Positions 50,780-61,764 of a DNA stretch of 64,000 nt are shown in pieces. Below the pieces are notes generated by a model. The model was not told the DNA's origin. It worked only from the letters and a program-made list of their open reading frames with translations, and made no database searches. The stretch lies in NCBI RefSeq assembly GCF_037113415.1, contig NZ_CP146608.1, forward strand, positions 3,505,001 through 3,569,000, given 5' to 3'. Origin of the DNA: Devosia sp. XK-2. GTDB taxonomy: Bacteria; Pseudomonadota; Alphaproteobacteria; Rhizobiales; Devosiaceae. Made by a program: the position numbers and the translations under genes. The stretch's first letter is position 1. Every line of letters begins with the position of its first letter.

Positions 50780-50998
50780 CTAGAAGTCGCTGGTCAGGCC
50801 CTTGATTTCCCAATCGCCATAACGCACCGGTTCCAGCCCGCCGCGGCCGCCTTTTTCCCTGGGGGCCATGGCGGTCGCCGCATCGATCTGCTGCCGCCGG
50901 GCCTCGGCTTCGGCCAGGGCACGCTGCGCCGCCGGGCTCAGGGCCTTTTCCTCTTGGGCCGTGTCAGGCTCCGGTGAACTCTTCTCCTGCTCGCTCAT
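50780..50998 (-). CDS. DUF1674 protein, SDHAF4-type succinate dehydrogenase assembly factor
   Basis: 72 residues. The C-terminal GGRGGLEPVRYGDWEIKGLT and final SDF match the DUF1674 motif (GPEPTRYGDWExKGxxSDF). In eukaryotes that motif defines SDHAF4, which stabilises flavinylated SdhA. The N-terminus is acidic and disordered. I chose the ATG at 50998, preceded by GGAAGAG; 51010 is an alternative. It lies divergent from htpX, far from any sdh gene in this window. Confidence 0.85.
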   Translation of the reverse strand: MSEQEKSSPEPDTAQEEKALSPAAQRALAEAEARRQQIDAATAMAPREKGGRGGLEPVRYGDWEIKGLTSDF

Positions 50999-51093
50999 GC
51001 TCTCTTCCATGACAAATTGGTCACCCTGCTTGCACCGAACCGCTCGGCGCACAACATAGTTGCTCAACGCTTCCAACCCAAGGGTTCGAAACA

Positions 51094-52077
51094 ATGTTCA
51101 ATACGCTGCGCACCTTTGTCCTTCTGGCGGCAATGACGGCGCTGTTCATGGTGGTGGGCTATTTCATCGGCGGCACCGGCGGCATGATGATTGCCCTGGT
51201 TTTCGCCGCTGCGACTAACCTCTTCGCCTATTGGAATTCGGACAAGATGGTTCTGCGCATGCAGAACGCCGTGCCGGTCGAACGCAGCCGCGCACCCGAG
51301 CTTTATGACATGGTCGATGTGCTTTCGAGGCGCGCCGGCCTGCCGACCCCCAAAGTCTATGTCATCGAAACCGACCAGCCCAATGCCTTTGCCACGGGAC
51401 GCGACCCCAATAATGCGGCCGTGGCCGTATCGTCGGGCCTGCTGCGCCAGCTCGATACGCGCGAAGTGGCGGGCGTGGTCGCCCACGAGCTGGCCCATAT
51501 CAAACACCGCGACACCCTGACCATGACCATCACCGCCACCCTGGCCGGTGCCATTTCGGCCCTGGCCCAGTTTGGCCTGTTCTTTGGCGGCGGCAATAAT
51601 CGCGACAACCCGCTGGGCGGCATTGGCGCTTTGCTCATGGTATTCCTGGCCCCGCTGGCCGCCATGCTGGTGCAGATGGCCGTGAGCCGCACCCGCGAAT
51701 ATGAAGCCGACCGGCACGGCGCCGAGATTTCCGGCGACCCGCTGGCCCTGGCGTCGGCGCTCAACAAGATCGCCACCCTGGCCGGACGCCAGGTCAATGT
51801 CGCGGCCGAGCGCAATCCCGCCATGGCGCATATGTATATCGTCAATCCCCTGAGCGGGCAGCGCATGGACAATCTGTTTTCCACCCATCCGGACACCGGC
51901 AATCGCATTGCCGCGCTGCAAAGGCTTGCCGCCGGCATGCCTGTGGACGATAAGGGCGCCAGGCCCCAGCGCCGCCCACGGCCCGCTGCACCGCGCAGCA
52001 CCAGTGGTGGTGGCTGGCGCGTGCCGACCGCCGGACGTTCCGAAGATCAGGACCGCTCCCGCGGGCCCTGGGGATAG
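51094..52077 (+). CDS. htpX: Membrane zinc metalloprotease HtpX
   Basis: Integral membrane protease for quality control of membrane proteins. 327 residues. Two N-terminal helices are followed by the zinc motif [14 protein letters not shown] (HExxH) and two further hydrophobic segments. The third ligand Glu is in [15 protein letters not shown]. The C-terminal ~50 residues are Pro/Arg/Ser-rich and ungrouped. It is followed by rsmB on the same strand after 42 bp. Confidence 0.96.
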   Translation: MFNTLRTFVLLAAMTALFMVVGYFIGGTGGMMIALVFAAATNLFAYWNSDKMVLRMQNAVPVERSRAPELYDMVDVLSRRAGLPTPKVYVIETDQPNAFATGRDPNNAAVAVSSGLLRQLDTREVAGVVAHELAHIKHRDTLTMTITATLAGAISALAQFGLFFGGGNNRDNPLGGIGALLMVFLAPLAAMLVQMAVSRTREYEADRHGAEISGDPLALASALNKIATLAGRQVNVAAERNPAMAHMYIVNPLSGQRMDNLFSTHPDTGNRIAALQRLAAGMPVDDKGARPQRRPRPAAPRSTSGGGWRVPTAGRSEDQDRSRGPWG

Positions 52078-52119
52078 AGCAACGCCTCTCAGGCGTCTGC
52101 AAGAGACTGAGTTGACGAA

Positions 52120-53421
52120 TTGGCGCAACGCACCGAACCGGCGGGCCTCAAGCTTCGCCTTGCTGCCGCTCAGCGGCTGAAAGCCGTCCTGGCCTACGAT
52201 CATTTTACGCCCCTTGATGCCGGCGACCTGGCCGATGGCCGGGACCGCGCGCTGGCCAACCGGCTGATCACCACGGCCCTGCGCCGCCATGGACAGATCA
52301 ATGACGTGCTGGCCGATCTTTTGGAAAAAGGCCTGCCGCCCCGTTCTGGCAGCTTTGAAGCGGTGTTGCGCCTCTCGCTGGCCCAATTGATTTTCCTGCC
52401 CGATCTGGGCGCGCATAGCGCCCTGTTCCTGGCCGTCGAAGCCGTCAAACGCGACAACAAGGCCCGGCATCTCAGCGGCCTGATGAATGCCGTGCTGCGC
52501 CGGGCCCAGGCCAATTCGGCCCGCTACGGCCTGATGGACAATGCCCGATTGCTGCCCGACCCTTTCCTCGCGGGCTGGACCGCGGCCTATGGCGCCGACG
52601 CCGTCGCTCAGTTTGCCCAGGCCCTGATCGAGGGCGCGCCGCTGGACCTGACATTGCGCGACGAGGATGCCGATTTGATCGACGCGCTTAATGCCGAGCC
52701 GGTTCTGGTCGATAGCGTTCGCCTCGAAAGCCGCGACCGGCCCGTGGAGGCCCTGCCCGGCTTTGCCGAGGGCCGCTGGTGGGTGCAGGATGCCGCCTCG
52801 GCCATACCGGCGCGCCTCATGGGCCTCGCGCCCGGCCAGACCGTGCTTGATCTATGTGCCGCGCCCGGCGGCAAGACCGCCCAATTGATCAAGGCCGGCT
52901 ATAAGGTCACCGCCTTGGACAACGACACCGGCCGGCTTGAACGGCTGAAACAGAATATGGCCCGGCTCGGCTATGCGCCCAGGATCATGGAGGCCGATGC
53001 GGCCAATTACGACCCGGCATCGCCCTTTGATGGTGTGCTTCTGGACGCCCCCTGTTCGGCCACCGGCACCTTTCGCCGGCATCCCGAGGTGCTGTGGAGC
53101 CGCAATACGCGCGATATTGCCGGCCGCGTCCGCCTGCAGCAGGCGCTTTTGGCCAATGCCTTCCGGTGCCTGGCCCCTGGTGGCACCCTGATCTATTGCG
53201 TCTGCTCACTTGAGCCTGCCGAGGGTGAAGACCAGGTGTCCTGGATCCTTGATGCCCTGCCCGGCCTCGAGCTCTGGCCCATCGAACCCAAGGACATGGC
53301 CGGACTGGAACAGGCCGTGACCGACAAAGGCCTGGTGCGCACCCACCCTGCCATGACCCCCGGCACCGGAAATGCGGGGATGGACGGGTTCTTCGTGGCG
53401 CGGTTCCGGCGAACACGCTAA
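52120..53421 (+). CDS. rsmB: 16S rRNA (cytosine967-C5)-methyltransferase RsmB
   Basis: 433 residues. N-terminal NusB-like domain (LAQLIFLPDLGAHSALFLAVE, then AVKRDNKARHLSGLMNAVLRR) and C-terminal SAM-methyltransferase. LDLCAAPGGKTAQLI is the SAM loop, the catalytic motif is LLDAPCSATGTFRRHPEV, and IYCVCSLEPAEGEDQV carries the active-site cysteine. The start is TTG at 52120; an in-frame stop lies three codons upstream and no ATG is better. Confidence 0.95.
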   Translation: MAQRTEPAGLKLRLAAAQRLKAVLAYDHFTPLDAGDLADGRDRALANRLITTALRRHGQINDVLADLLEKGLPPRSGSFEAVLRLSLAQLIFLPDLGAHSALFLAVEAVKRDNKARHLSGLMNAVLRRAQANSARYGLMDNARLLPDPFLAGWTAAYGADAVAQFAQALIEGAPLDLTLRDEDADLIDALNAEPVLVDSVRLESRDRPVEALPGFAEGRWWVQDAASAIPARLMGLAPGQTVLDLCAAPGGKTAQLIKAGYKVTALDNDTGRLERLKQNMARLGYAPRIMEADAANYDPASPFDGVLLDAPCSATGTFRRHPEVLWSRNTRDIAGRVRLQQALLANAFRCLAPGGTLIYCVCSLEPAEGEDQVSWILDALPGLELWPIEPKDMAGLEQAVTDKGLVRTHPAMTPGTGNAGMDGFFVARFRRTR

Positions 53422-53530
53422 GGGCTTTGGTAACAGGCAACCGGCATCATTGGCCGGCGAGGACTCTTCGAGTGATTTTGGTCAAGCATAGGGCAGTGGC
53501 TTGCTCCCCGGACATGGGGAGAAGGCGGCG

Positions 53531-55141
53531 ATGAGCGGACGGCTGATAACGGCCGGGCGCCGCTTTGCGCTCGACCTTGCCGACAGCGTGGTGACCATGC
53601 CCATGCTGCGCTGGACCTGGCGCGGCCAGACCGATCATGCCTATGCCGGCGACCTTCCCGATTTCCGCCCCGCCGACCGCCAGGCCGTGCGCGAAATGAT
53701 GTCGGGCCGTTACCTGCTCGCATCCAAACTGTTCGAAACCGGCGGCGCCTCGCCCTTCTCGCTGGATGTGGACCACCCCGACTGGTGGAACAATCTGCAT
53801 AGCTTTTCCTGGTTGCGGCATTTCCGCGATGTGCGCGACCCCGGCGAGAAGCTGTTTGCCCGCACCCTGGTACTGGACTGGATCGGCCGCGAGGGCCAAT
53901 TCGAGGCCGATAGCTGGACCCTGACGCTGACCGCTCAACGCGTGCTCAACTGGCTACGCCACCTCACCCTGGTGCTGGATGGCGCAACCCCCGACCAGAC
54001 CCGCACCATCCAGCGCAGCCTGGGCACCCAGGTGCAAAGCCTGCGCATCCGCGGTGCGCTTGCCGCGGACCCGATCGAGGCCCTCTTTGCCGCCATTGGC
54101 CTGCTGGGTGCCGAATTGTGCAATCTGGTCGATGTGCCCGATATCGACACCAATGTCGCCCGGCTCGAAGCCTTGCTCGGCCAGCAACTCGATAGCGACG
54201 GCCTGCATTTCTCGCGCAATCCGCGCCAGCAATTGGCCCTGCTCGTGGAGCTGGCAAGCCTGCGGCGGGCCGTGGGGCGCCATGGCAGCCCCGCCATGGC
54301 CGAATTGGCCAATCGCATCGACCGCATGCATGAGGCGCTCGACGCCCTGACCCTCTCGAGCGGCGAGCCTGTCTACTTTAACGGTTGCGGCCAGGTGCCC
54401 CACGACATTCTGGTGGCGGTGCAGGCCAATGGGCCATCGGCCTCGCGGCGCTCCCGGCTGGTGGGCGGCTATGGCATTGTGCGCGACGGACAGACCGTGG
54501 TGATTGCCGATAGCGGGGCAAGGCCGCCACCGGGCTTTGATGCCGAGGCGCATGATGGGGCCTTGGCCTTCGAATTCGCCCATGGCAGCGAACTGGTTGT
54601 CGGCAGTTGTGGTCCTGCGCCGTCCGACATGCCCGAAAGCCGCGATCTCTTTCGCCAGACCATAGCCCATTCCGCACCCACCTTAGATGCCGAAGGCCCG
54701 GATCACAAAGCCGCACGCGCCGGCACGCCGGCCATGACCCTGGACAGCGGCGAAAACATGCTGACCCTGACCAGCGCCGGCTATGCCGCCCATTATGGCG
54801 CCGAGATCGAACGCCGGCTGACCCTTTTGTCGGAGGGCACGACTTTGGTCGGACAGGACAGGATCGTTCCAACCGGCACCCCGCAGGGCCTGCTCTCGCT
54901 GCGTTTTCACCTGGCGCCGGGGGTCAAGGTGCGCCGCACCACCGGCGAAGGCATTGCCCGGCTCGTCCTGCCCAATGGCGTCACCTGGAGCTTTCTTTGG
55001 GAAGGCGCGCAATTCCGAGAAGAGGATAGCGTGCGCCAGTCTGCCTATCTTGGCTTTCACCGCACCCGGCAATTGGTGCTGGAAACCGATATCGCCAGCG
55101 ACACCGAAGTGGCCTGGATTTTCACCCTCGAGCAGCAATAG
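53531..55141 (+). CDS. Heparinase II/III-family protein
   Basis: 536 residues. The N-terminal alpha/alpha toroid is represented by [21 protein letters not shown] and [20 protein letters not shown]. The C-terminal beta-sandwich heparinase domain is [22 protein letters not shown] and [23 protein letters not shown]. Family members are polysaccharide lyases. In this syntenic position, upstream of purH, alphaproteobacteria carry a conserved copy of unknown substrate. I chose the ATG at 53531, preceded by GGGGAGAAGG. Confidence 0.9.
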   Translation: MSGRLITAGRRFALDLADSVVTMPMLRWTWRGQTDHAYAGDLPDFRPADRQAVREMMSGRYLLASKLFETGGASPFSLDVDHPDWWNNLHSFSWLRHFRDVRDPGEKLFARTLVLDWIGREGQFEADSWTLTLTAQRVLNWLRHLTLVLDGATPDQTRTIQRSLGTQVQSLRIRGALAADPIEALFAAIGLLGAELCNLVDVPDIDTNVARLEALLGQQLDSDGLHFSRNPRQQLALLVELASLRRAVGRHGSPAMAELANRIDRMHEALDALTLSSGEPVYFNGCGQVPHDILVAVQANGPSASRRSRLVGGYGIVRDGQTVVIADSGARPPPGFDAEAHDGALAFEFAHGSELVVGSCGPAPSDMPESRDLFRQTIAHSAPTLDAEGPDHKAARAGTPAMTLDSGENMLTLTSAGYAAHYGAEIERRLTLLSEGTTLVGQDRIVPTGTPQGLLSLRFHLAPGVKVRRTTGEGIARLVLPNGVTWSFLWEGAQFREEDSVRQSAYLGFHRTRQLVLETDIASDTEVAWIFTLEQQ

Positions 55142-55244
55142 CGCGGTCAAATCGCGCCAAGAGGCCCTAAAGCGATTGGCCTTTGGCCCATCTCGTGCTA
55201 GCGGACGCGCGAAATTCCTCCTTCACCAGCGCGAGACAGATCTC

Positions 55245-56828
55245 ATGGGCAAGACGGTAAGTGTCGGTCGGGCACTGCTTTCGGTATTCGACAAGTCCGG
55301 CATGGCCGACTTTGCCAAGGGGCTCGCAGAGGCCGGGGTAGAACTGGTCTCCACCGGCGGCACCCATAAGCTGATCAGCGAGGCCGGATTGCCGGTGCGC
55401 GATATTTCCGACCTGACCGGCTTTCCCGAAATGATGGATGGCCGCGTCAAGACCCTGCATCCCAAGGTGCATGGCGGCCTGCTTTCGGTGCGCGACAATC
55501 CGGCCCATAAGGCCTCGATGGACGAGCATGACATCGGCCCCATCGATCTGGTCGCCGTTAATCTCTATCCCTTTGAAAAGACCGTCGCCTCCGGCGCCTC
55601 CTATGACGAGATCATCGAGAATATCGATATCGGCGGTCCGGCCATGGTGCGTTCGGCAGCCAAGAACCATGCTTTCGTGACCGTGGTGGTCGATCCCGCT
55701 GACTATCCGGCGATCCTTGAGGCGATCAAATCGGGCGGCATTCCCTTTGACATGCGCCAGCGCCTCGCCGCCAAGGCCTATGCCCGCACCGCCGCCTATG
55801 ACAGCGCCATTTCGAGCTGGTTCGCCCGCGAGATCGACTTTGCCGATGTCAATTATCGCAGCTTTGCCGGCACTTTGAGCGAAGTCATGCGCTATGGCGA
55901 AAACCCGCATCAATGGGCCGCCTTCTATAAAACCGGCGAGAACCGTCCCGGCGTCGCCACCGCGACCCAGGTGCAGGGCAAGACGCTCTCCTACAACAAT
56001 ATCAACGATACCGACGCCGCCTTCGAACTGGTCTCCGAATTCGATCCGGCCGAAACCGCCGCCGTCGCCATCATCAAGCACGCCAATCCCTGTGGCGTGG
56101 CTGTGGCCGGTGATCTCAAGACCGCCTATATCAAGGCGCTGCGCACCGACCCGGTCTCCGCCTTTGGTGGCATTGTCGCCACCAATCGCGAGATCGACGC
56201 GGACACCGCGACCGAGATCGTCAAGGTCTTCACCGAGGTGATCGTCGCGCCCTCTGCCACGCAGGAAGCCCAGGACATCATTGCCGCCAAGAAGAACCTC
56301 AGGCTGCTGCTGACCGGCGGGGTCGCCGATCCCAAGGCCGACGGCTTGATGGTCAAATCGGTCGCCGGGGGTCTGCTCGTTCAGGGCCGCGATAACCGCA
56401 ATGTCGATGATTGCGAGCTCAAGGTCGTGACCAAGCGCCAGCCGACCGAACAGGAACTGGTCGACCTCAAACTGGCCGCGAAAGTGGCCAAGCACGTCAA
56501 GTCCAATGCCATTATCTATGTCAAGGACGGCGCCACCGCTGGTATCGGCGCCGGGCAGATGTCCCGCGTGGATTCAGCCCGCGTTGCCCATCGCAAATCG
56601 ATCGATGCCGCCCAGGCGGCCGGTATCGAGGGCGCCTTGACGCAAGGATCGGTCGTGGCCTCGGATGCCTTCTTCCCCTTTGCCGACGGGCTCGAAGCCC
56701 TGGTTGCGGCCGGCGCCACCGCCGTCATCCAGCCGGGCGGCTCGATGCGCGACGAGGAAGTCATTGCCGCCGCCGATGCTGCCGGTATCGCCATGGTCAT
56801 GACCGGGATGCGCCATTTCCGGCACTGA
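55245..56828 (+). CDS. purH: Bifunctional AICAR formyltransferase/IMP cyclohydrolase
   Basis: Catalyses the last two steps of IMP synthesis. 527 residues. The N-terminal IMP cyclohydrolase has [18 protein letters not shown] and [20 protein letters not shown]. The C-terminal AICAR transformylase has [18 protein letters not shown], and [21 protein letters not shown], followed by [10 protein letters not shown]. The ATG at 55245 gives the family N-terminus; the frame is open upstream but not conserved. Confidence 0.97.
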   Translation: MGKTVSVGRALLSVFDKSGMADFAKGLAEAGVELVSTGGTHKLISEAGLPVRDISDLTGFPEMMDGRVKTLHPKVHGGLLSVRDNPAHKASMDEHDIGPIDLVAVNLYPFEKTVASGASYDEIIENIDIGGPAMVRSAAKNHAFVTVVVDPADYPAILEAIKSGGIPFDMRQRLAAKAYARTAAYDSAISSWFAREIDFADVNYRSFAGTLSEVMRYGENPHQWAAFYKTGENRPGVATATQVQGKTLSYNNINDTDAAFELVSEFDPAETAAVAIIKHANPCGVAVAGDLKTAYIKALRTDPVSAFGGIVATNREIDADTATEIVKVFTEVIVAPSATQEAQDIIAAKKNLRLLLTGGVADPKADGLMVKSVAGGLLVQGRDNRNVDDCELKVVTKRQPTEQELVDLKLAAKVAKHVKSNAIIYVKDGATAGIGAGQMSRVDSARVAHRKSIDAAQAAGIEGALTQGSVVASDAFFPFADGLEALVAAGATAVIQPGGSMRDEEVIAAADAAGIAMVMTGMRHFRH

Positions 56829-56939
56829 CGGCCATGCCCGGCTGCATTACCAAAATGTAATTACCAGCCAACCCGGAAGGTAAGGGCTTCTTGATAACGT
56901 TGTGCCATGGTCCCTCTGCCGCTCCGCCTCTGGAGCGGT

Positions 56940-58316
56940 ATGGAACAGGTTGCAATGCGTTTGCGGATACCCAGCGATCTCAATGGTTTGTTGCAGGCCG
57001 GGCTTTTGCGCTCGGTCGGGTCATTGGGCATCAAGGTCGCGACGGCGGGCCTGACCTATCTCACCTATGTGGTGCTTTCGCGCACCCAGACCAGCGACGA
57101 ATATGGGCATTTTGCCTTCGGACTGGCGCTGGCCACCGTGCTGGCCATCCTGGCCGGGGCCGGCCAGCCCATGGCCATTTTGCGGCTCTGGGCCGAGCGC
57201 CGCAGTAAAGGCGACGAAACGGGCGCCCGCCAGGCCGTGGCGGCCGGCTCGACCATTACTATCGGCGCGGGCCTCCTCGTTTCGCTGCTGCTCTGCCTGG
57301 CCGCGCTGGCCTATCAGCCTTTCCTGGCCCCTGGCGACAGCGTCAGCCAGTTCTTTGGCGCCGCCTTTCTGATCCTGCCATTGGCCTTGTCGGAATATAA
57401 TTCATCGGTTTTGCGGGCCCAGGGATCGCTCTGGACCGCCCTTCTGCCGCGCGACATCTTCTGGCGCCTGGCCCTGCCAGCGGCCGTTCTGGGGCTTTTT
57501 GCCATGGGCATCGTGCTCAGCGGACCCGATGCCCTGGCGCTCTCAGCGGCATTATTGCTCGGCGTTCTGGGTCTGCAAATGCTGGCGGCAGCACGCCGCC
57601 TCTATACGATCTGGCCGGCGCGCCGGCCGGCGCCCGTCATAGCGCATTGGCGCCAATGGGGCGGGCTGAGCGGATGGCTGCTGCTCGGCGCCCTGATCGA
57701 GACGGCCGCGCTCAATGCCGATGTCATCCTGATCGGGCTCATGCTCGACATTGAAAGCTCGGGGCTTTACTTCAACGCCTTCCGCACTGCCGGATTGATG
57801 ACCCTTTTTACCTTCGCCATCGAACTGGTCATCGCGCCCATGGTCGCCGAGCATTTTCACGCCGGGAACATGCGCAAGGCGCAGGCCATCACCGCCCTAT
57901 GCGCCTGGGCGGGCTTTGCCTTTTCGCTGGTGGTGTTTGCCGCCTTCAGTTTTTTCGGCACCGACATTCTGGGCCTGTTCGGCCCCGCCTATGCCGATGG
58001 CTGGCTGATCCTGATCCTGCTCTCTTTCGGTCTGCTCTTTGATGCCATTACCGGCCCCTCCAAGATCGTGATGATGATGACCGGGCATGAGCGGCCCTAT
58101 GTCGTTATCTTCGGCACCATTATGGGCCTGGGCTTTCTGCTGCAGATTGTGGCGATCCCGGTCTTCGGCCTGGTCGGCGCTGCCACCATCAATATGGGAT
58201 CGCGCGTCATCGCCCAGCTCAGCATTGCCCTGTGGTGCCGCTATAGCATCGGGCTCGACACCAGTCTTGTCGGTGTCCTGTCTATCCGGCATCTGCGCGA
58301 CGCACCCGCCGCCTGA
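56940..58316 (+). CDS. Oligosaccharide flippase/MOP-superfamily exporter
   Basis: 458 residues and about 12-14 hydrophobic helices, in the polysaccharide-biosynthesis (Wzx-type) branch of the MOP superfamily. LRSVGSLGIKVATAGLTYLT is the first helix, and LILLSFGLLFDAITGPSKIVMMMTG in the later half is a recognisable segment. It probably moves lipid-linked sugars or related lipids across the inner membrane. It starts at ATG 56940 after a GGAG site; 56907 and 56955 are in-frame alternatives. No glycosyltransferase genes are adjacent. Confidence 0.85.
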   Translation: MEQVAMRLRIPSDLNGLLQAGLLRSVGSLGIKVATAGLTYLTYVVLSRTQTSDEYGHFAFGLALATVLAILAGAGQPMAILRLWAERRSKGDETGARQAVAAGSTITIGAGLLVSLLLCLAALAYQPFLAPGDSVSQFFGAAFLILPLALSEYNSSVLRAQGSLWTALLPRDIFWRLALPAAVLGLFAMGIVLSGPDALALSAALLLGVLGLQMLAAARRLYTIWPARRPAPVIAHWRQWGGLSGWLLLGALIETAALNADVILIGLMLDIESSGLYFNAFRTAGLMTLFTFAIELVIAPMVAEHFHAGNMRKAQAITALCAWAGFAFSLVVFAAFSFFGTDILGLFGPAYADGWLILILLSFGLLFDAITGPSKIVMMMTGHERPYVVIFGTIMGLGFLLQIVAIPVFGLVGAATINMGSRVIAQLSIALWCRYSIGLDTSLVGVLSIRHLRDAPAA

Positions 58317-58426
58317 CCCCCGCCGCCAACGAGCCGTACCCATGAGTACGGTTGTGCTTGACCCTGGCCCCGGCTTGGGCTTAGAACCACTCCAATCTTT
58401 CATTCCTGCCCCAGGAACCTACGGAT

Positions 58427-59833
58427 ATGACCAAGGCCCGCACGCTCTACGACAAGATCTGGGACGACCATCTGGTCCAGAACAATGAGGACGGCACGAG
58501 CCTTCTTTATATTGACCGGCACCTGGTTCACGAAGTGACCAGCCCCCAGGCTTTTGAAGGCCTGAGGATGAATAATCGCAAGGTGCGCCACCCCGAGCGC
58601 ACCCTGGCCGTGGTCGACCACAATGTGCCCACCACCGACCGTTCGTTGCCCAATCCGGACCCGGAAAGCGCCATCCAGATTGCCGCTTTGGCCGAGAACA
58701 CCAAGCATTTCGGCATCGAATATTACGACCCGTTCGATAATCGCCAGGGCATTGTGCACATCGTCGGCCCCGAACAGGGCTTCACCCTGCCCGGCATGAC
58801 CATTGTCTGCGGCGACAGCCATACCTCGACCCACGGTGCCTTTGGCGCTCTCGCCCACGGCATCGGCACCTCGGAAGTCGAACACGTTCTGGCTACCCAG
58901 ACTCTGATCCAGCAAAAGGCCAAGAACATGCTGGTGCGTGTCGATGGTCAATTGCCCCAAGGCGTCACCGCCAAGGACATTATCCTGGCCATTATCGGTG
59001 AAATCGGCACTGCCGGCGGCACCGGCCATGTCATCGAATTTGCCGGCGAAGCCATTCGCTCCCTCTCGATGGAAGGCCGCATGACGGTCTGCAACATGAC
59101 CATTGAAGGCGGCGCCCGCGCCGGCCTCATCGCCCCGGACGAGAAGACCTTTGCTTATGTCAAGGATCGGCCCCGCGCGCCCACCGGCAAGGCCTGGGAC
59201 ATGGCGCTCGACTATTGGAAGACGCTCCATACCGACGAGGGCGCCCATTACGACAAGGTTGTGGTGCTCGATGCCGCCAATCTGCCGCCCATCGTGTCCT
59301 GGGGCTCTTCGCCCGAAGACGTCATCTCGGTCCAGGGCGCGGTGCCCAATCCGGACGACATTGCCGACGAGACCAAGCGTGCCTCCAAATGGCGGGCCCT
59401 GGACTATATGGGTTTGAAACCCGGTACCCCGATCACCGATATCAAGCTCGACCGCGTCTTTATCGGCTCCTGCACCAATGGCCGTATCGAAGACCTGCGC
59501 GCCGCCGCCGCCGTGATCAAGGACCGCAAGGTCGCCGACTACGTCAATGCCATGGTGGTGCCCGGTTCGGGCTTGGTGAAGGCCCAGGCCGAAGCCGAAG
59601 GCCTCGATGTGATCTTCAAGAATGCCGGTTTTGAATGGCGTGAGCCGGGCTGCTCCATGTGCCTGGCCATGAACCCGGACAAATTGGCCCCGGGCGAGCG
59701 CTGTGCCTCGACATCGAACCGCAATTTCGAAGGCCGCCAAGGCTTTAAGGGCCGCACCCATCTGGTGTCGCCCGCCATGGCCGCCGCAGCCGCCATTGCC
59801 GGTCACTTCGTCGATATCCGCGAGTGGCAGTAA
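58427..59833 (+). CDS. leuC: 3-isopropylmalate dehydratase, large subunit
   Basis: Second step of leucine synthesis with LeuD; an aconitase-family enzyme with a [4Fe-4S] cluster. 468 residues. [41 protein letters not shown] and the cluster motif [17 protein letters not shown] are all intact. leuD and leuB are not in this window. Its last codons overlap the GTG of the next gene. Confidence 0.97.
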   Translation: MTKARTLYDKIWDDHLVQNNEDGTSLLYIDRHLVHEVTSPQAFEGLRMNNRKVRHPERTLAVVDHNVPTTDRSLPNPDPESAIQIAALAENTKHFGIEYYDPFDNRQGIVHIVGPEQGFTLPGMTIVCGDSHTSTHGAFGALAHGIGTSEVEHVLATQTLIQQKAKNMLVRVDGQLPQGVTAKDIILAIIGEIGTAGGTGHVIEFAGEAIRSLSMEGRMTVCNMTIEGGARAGLIAPDEKTFAYVKDRPRAPTGKAWDMALDYWKTLHTDEGAHYDKVVVLDAANLPPIVSWGSSPEDVISVQGAVPNPDDIADETKRASKWRALDYMGLKPGTPITDIKLDRVFIGSCTNGRIEDLRAAAAVIKDRKVADYVNAMVVPGSGLVKAQAEAEGLDVIFKNAGFEWREPGCSMCLAMNPDKLAPGERCASTSNRNFEGRQGFKGRTHLVSPAMAAAAAIAGHFVDIREWQ

Positions 59834-60258
59834 AAAAGACAGACTGGTCGGGGCTCCCTGCCCCGACCCTGGACGATATCGAGGCTCTGGCAAGCGCGGC
59901 ACTCCGCGCCCTGCCGGAGCCTTTCGCGTCTCTGGCCGCGGACGTCACCTGCGCGGTAGCCGAATTTGCCGAGGATGACGTGCTCGAAGGCTTCGGCATG
60001 GAAAGCCCGTTTGAGCTGATGGGCCTGTTTTCGGGCATTGGCATGACCGAAGACGGCGCCACGCCGCAAACTGGGCAATTGCCCAATACCGTCTTTCTTT
60101 ATCGACGCGCCATTCTCGATTATTGGGCCGAGCATGACGAGAACACGCTGGGTGAAATCGTCACCCATGTACTGATCCACGAACTGGGGCACCATTTCGG
60201 CTTTTCCGATGAAGACATGGAAGCCATTGAGGCGGCAGCACAATATGCCGACGACTAG
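59824..60258 (+). CDS. Zincin-like metallopeptidase family protein
   Basis: 144 residues with [18 protein letters not shown], an HExxHxxGxxD zinc motif, in the C-terminal half. [12 protein letters not shown] and [12 protein letters not shown] precede it. Small proteins with this layout (DUF1025-type) are widespread, with unknown substrates. Translation starts at a GTG that overlaps the leuC stop codon. Confidence 0.9.
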   Translation: MAVKKTDWSGLPAPTLDDIEALASAALRALPEPFASLAADVTCAVAEFAEDDVLEGFGMESPFELMGLFSGIGMTEDGATPQTGQLPNTVFLYRRAILDYWAEHDENTLGEIVTHVLIHELGHHFGFSDEDMEAIEAAAQYADD

Positions 60259-60335
60259 AATTCCACTCCGGGGCCATAAGCCAAGCTTGCGTTAACGAGC
60301 TGCCTTTATTCTGCCCCCGATAAGGAGTGGACGCC

Positions 60336-61640
60336 TTGGCTCGGATCGATGTGTTCTCATTTGGGGTCGCGGTGCCGGCTTTGCTGCTGGCAGCCGGCTT
60401 CCTGGTCGCCTATGCGATCAATCGCAGGCTGACAACCTTCCGTTGGTGGGCGGCCAGCTTTGCGCTATTGGCTATTGCGCTGACCACCGCCACCCTGCGC
60501 TTCGAGGGCCCCTCCCACTGGATCAAATGCCTGAGCTGGGCCACGTTCTATGCCGCGGCCTGTATCACCGCCCTGGGTCTTTTCCGGGAAGGCGCCACCC
60601 GCACCAATCCCACCTTGCCCATATTGGCCGGCGGCGCACTCTATGTCGCCCTGGCCACGGCGTTGATCGCCACGGCAGCGCCACCGCATTGGTGGTTCCT
60701 CCTGGGCCCCGTGCCCACATTGGTCTTCATGGCCTGGTCCATCGTGCCGGTCCTGCAGGCCCGGGCCTGGCCCTATGGACTGGCCTTGGGCGCCGGCATG
60801 GCGGTCATCGCCATACGCGCGCTCTGGTTCGCCAATGATCTGATGCGCATGGGGCCACCACCCCATATCGGGCTGCGCGGCACACTGGCGGCCGGCGCAC
60901 CCTTGCCGGCGCGGATCCCGCTCGGCCCCGGCCGGGGTCCGGGGCCAGTGCCGGGCGCGGATACCTTGCTCAATTTCAGGCCACCCCCGGGCGATCATCC
61001 GCCAGTGGGAGAGCCATTGACCATCGCCCTGATCACCATTGCCGCCCTGTTGGGCCTGGCCGTGGCCCTGGTGCTGCGCGACCTTCTGGTGCGCATCAGC
61101 CACATGCATGAGCGTTCGACCACCGACGCCATGACCGGTCTGCTGAATCGCGCCACATTCGAGGAAAAGGCCCACGAATTGCTGGCCTCGGCCCTGCACC
61201 AGCCCGTTTGCGCCGTGCTTTTGGATATCGACCACTTCAAGCGCATAAACGATACCTGCGGCCACCTGGCGGGCGACAAGGTCATTGCCCGACTGGGCGA
61301 GCTGATCGCGGACAATACCGGACCGACGGCGCTGGCCGGCCGCATTGGCGGCGAAGAATTCGCTATCCTCCTCAAAGGCCACAATCTCTCCGCCGCCCGA
61401 CTCTATGCCGAGGCGATCCGCACCCGCTTTTCTGCCTCCGATCTGGGCGATGAAATCGGGTGGGTCGTCACCCTGAGCGCCGGCATTGCCGCGCGCGACG
61501 GCAATGAATCGCTGGCCGCGCTCATGTCCCGGGCCGACAAGGCCCTCTATGCCGCAAAGGCCCGCGGGCGCAACCAGGTGGCGGTGGCGGCCGACACGGC
61601 GGAAAGGCAATTGCGGCGCAGTCTGGCCGCGGCCGGCTAG
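60336..61640 (+). CDS. Membrane diguanylate cyclase with a proline/glycine-rich insert
   Basis: 434 residues. Six or seven hydrophobic helices form an N-terminal sensor (from FSFGVAVPALLLAAGFLVAY). Between the last two lies a ~55-residue Pro/Gly-rich stretch (GPPPHIGLRGTL, PLGPGRGPGPVPG and NFRPPPGDHPP). The C-terminal GGDEF domain has an intact RIGGEEFAILLKG active site but no RxxD inhibitory site. DAMTGLLNRATFEEKA starts the domain. I chose the TTG at 60336 because AAGGAG at 60322-60327 is correctly spaced; a GTG at 60327 would overlap that site. Confidence 0.9.
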   Translation: MARIDVFSFGVAVPALLLAAGFLVAYAINRRLTTFRWWAASFALLAIALTTATLRFEGPSHWIKCLSWATFYAAACITALGLFREGATRTNPTLPILAGGALYVALATALIATAAPPHWWFLLGPVPTLVFMAWSIVPVLQARAWPYGLALGAGMAVIAIRALWFANDLMRMGPPPHIGLRGTLAAGAPLPARIPLGPGRGPGPVPGADTLLNFRPPPGDHPPVGEPLTIALITIAALLGLAVALVLRDLLVRISHMHERSTTDAMTGLLNRATFEEKAHELLASALHQPVCAVLLDIDHFKRINDTCGHLAGDKVIARLGELIADNTGPTALAGRIGGEEFAILLKGHNLSAARLYAEAIRTRFSASDLGDEIGWVVTLSAGIAARDGNESLAALMSRADKALYAAKARGRNQVAVAADTAERQLRRSLAAAG

Positions 61641-61670
61641 CGCGTTTCAAGCTAAAGCAACGGGTCTACC

Positions 61671-61691
61671 CCTCGGGGCTTTGACCCGAGG
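61671..61691. repeat. Single CTCGGG-type palindromic repeat
   Basis: CCTCGGGGCTTTGACCCGAGG, a slightly lengthened copy of the palindrome that frames the GIY-YIG gene. It lies in the 124-bp gap between the diguanylate cyclase and a hypothetical gene, where I see no other feature. Confidence 0.7.
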
Positions 61692-61764
61692 ATTGAACCC
61701 GCAATGAAACACGGGCTCGAAGCAATGTCAGCGTTTCAACGAAACGGCGCAACGCTCTTGGCCC

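Noticed and set aside
58343-58426. Leu-containing small reading frame ahead of leuC (attenuator leader candidate)
   Set aside because: It has four scattered Leu codons, no run of them, and no terminator or antiterminator hairpins. It also runs on into leuC in another frame.
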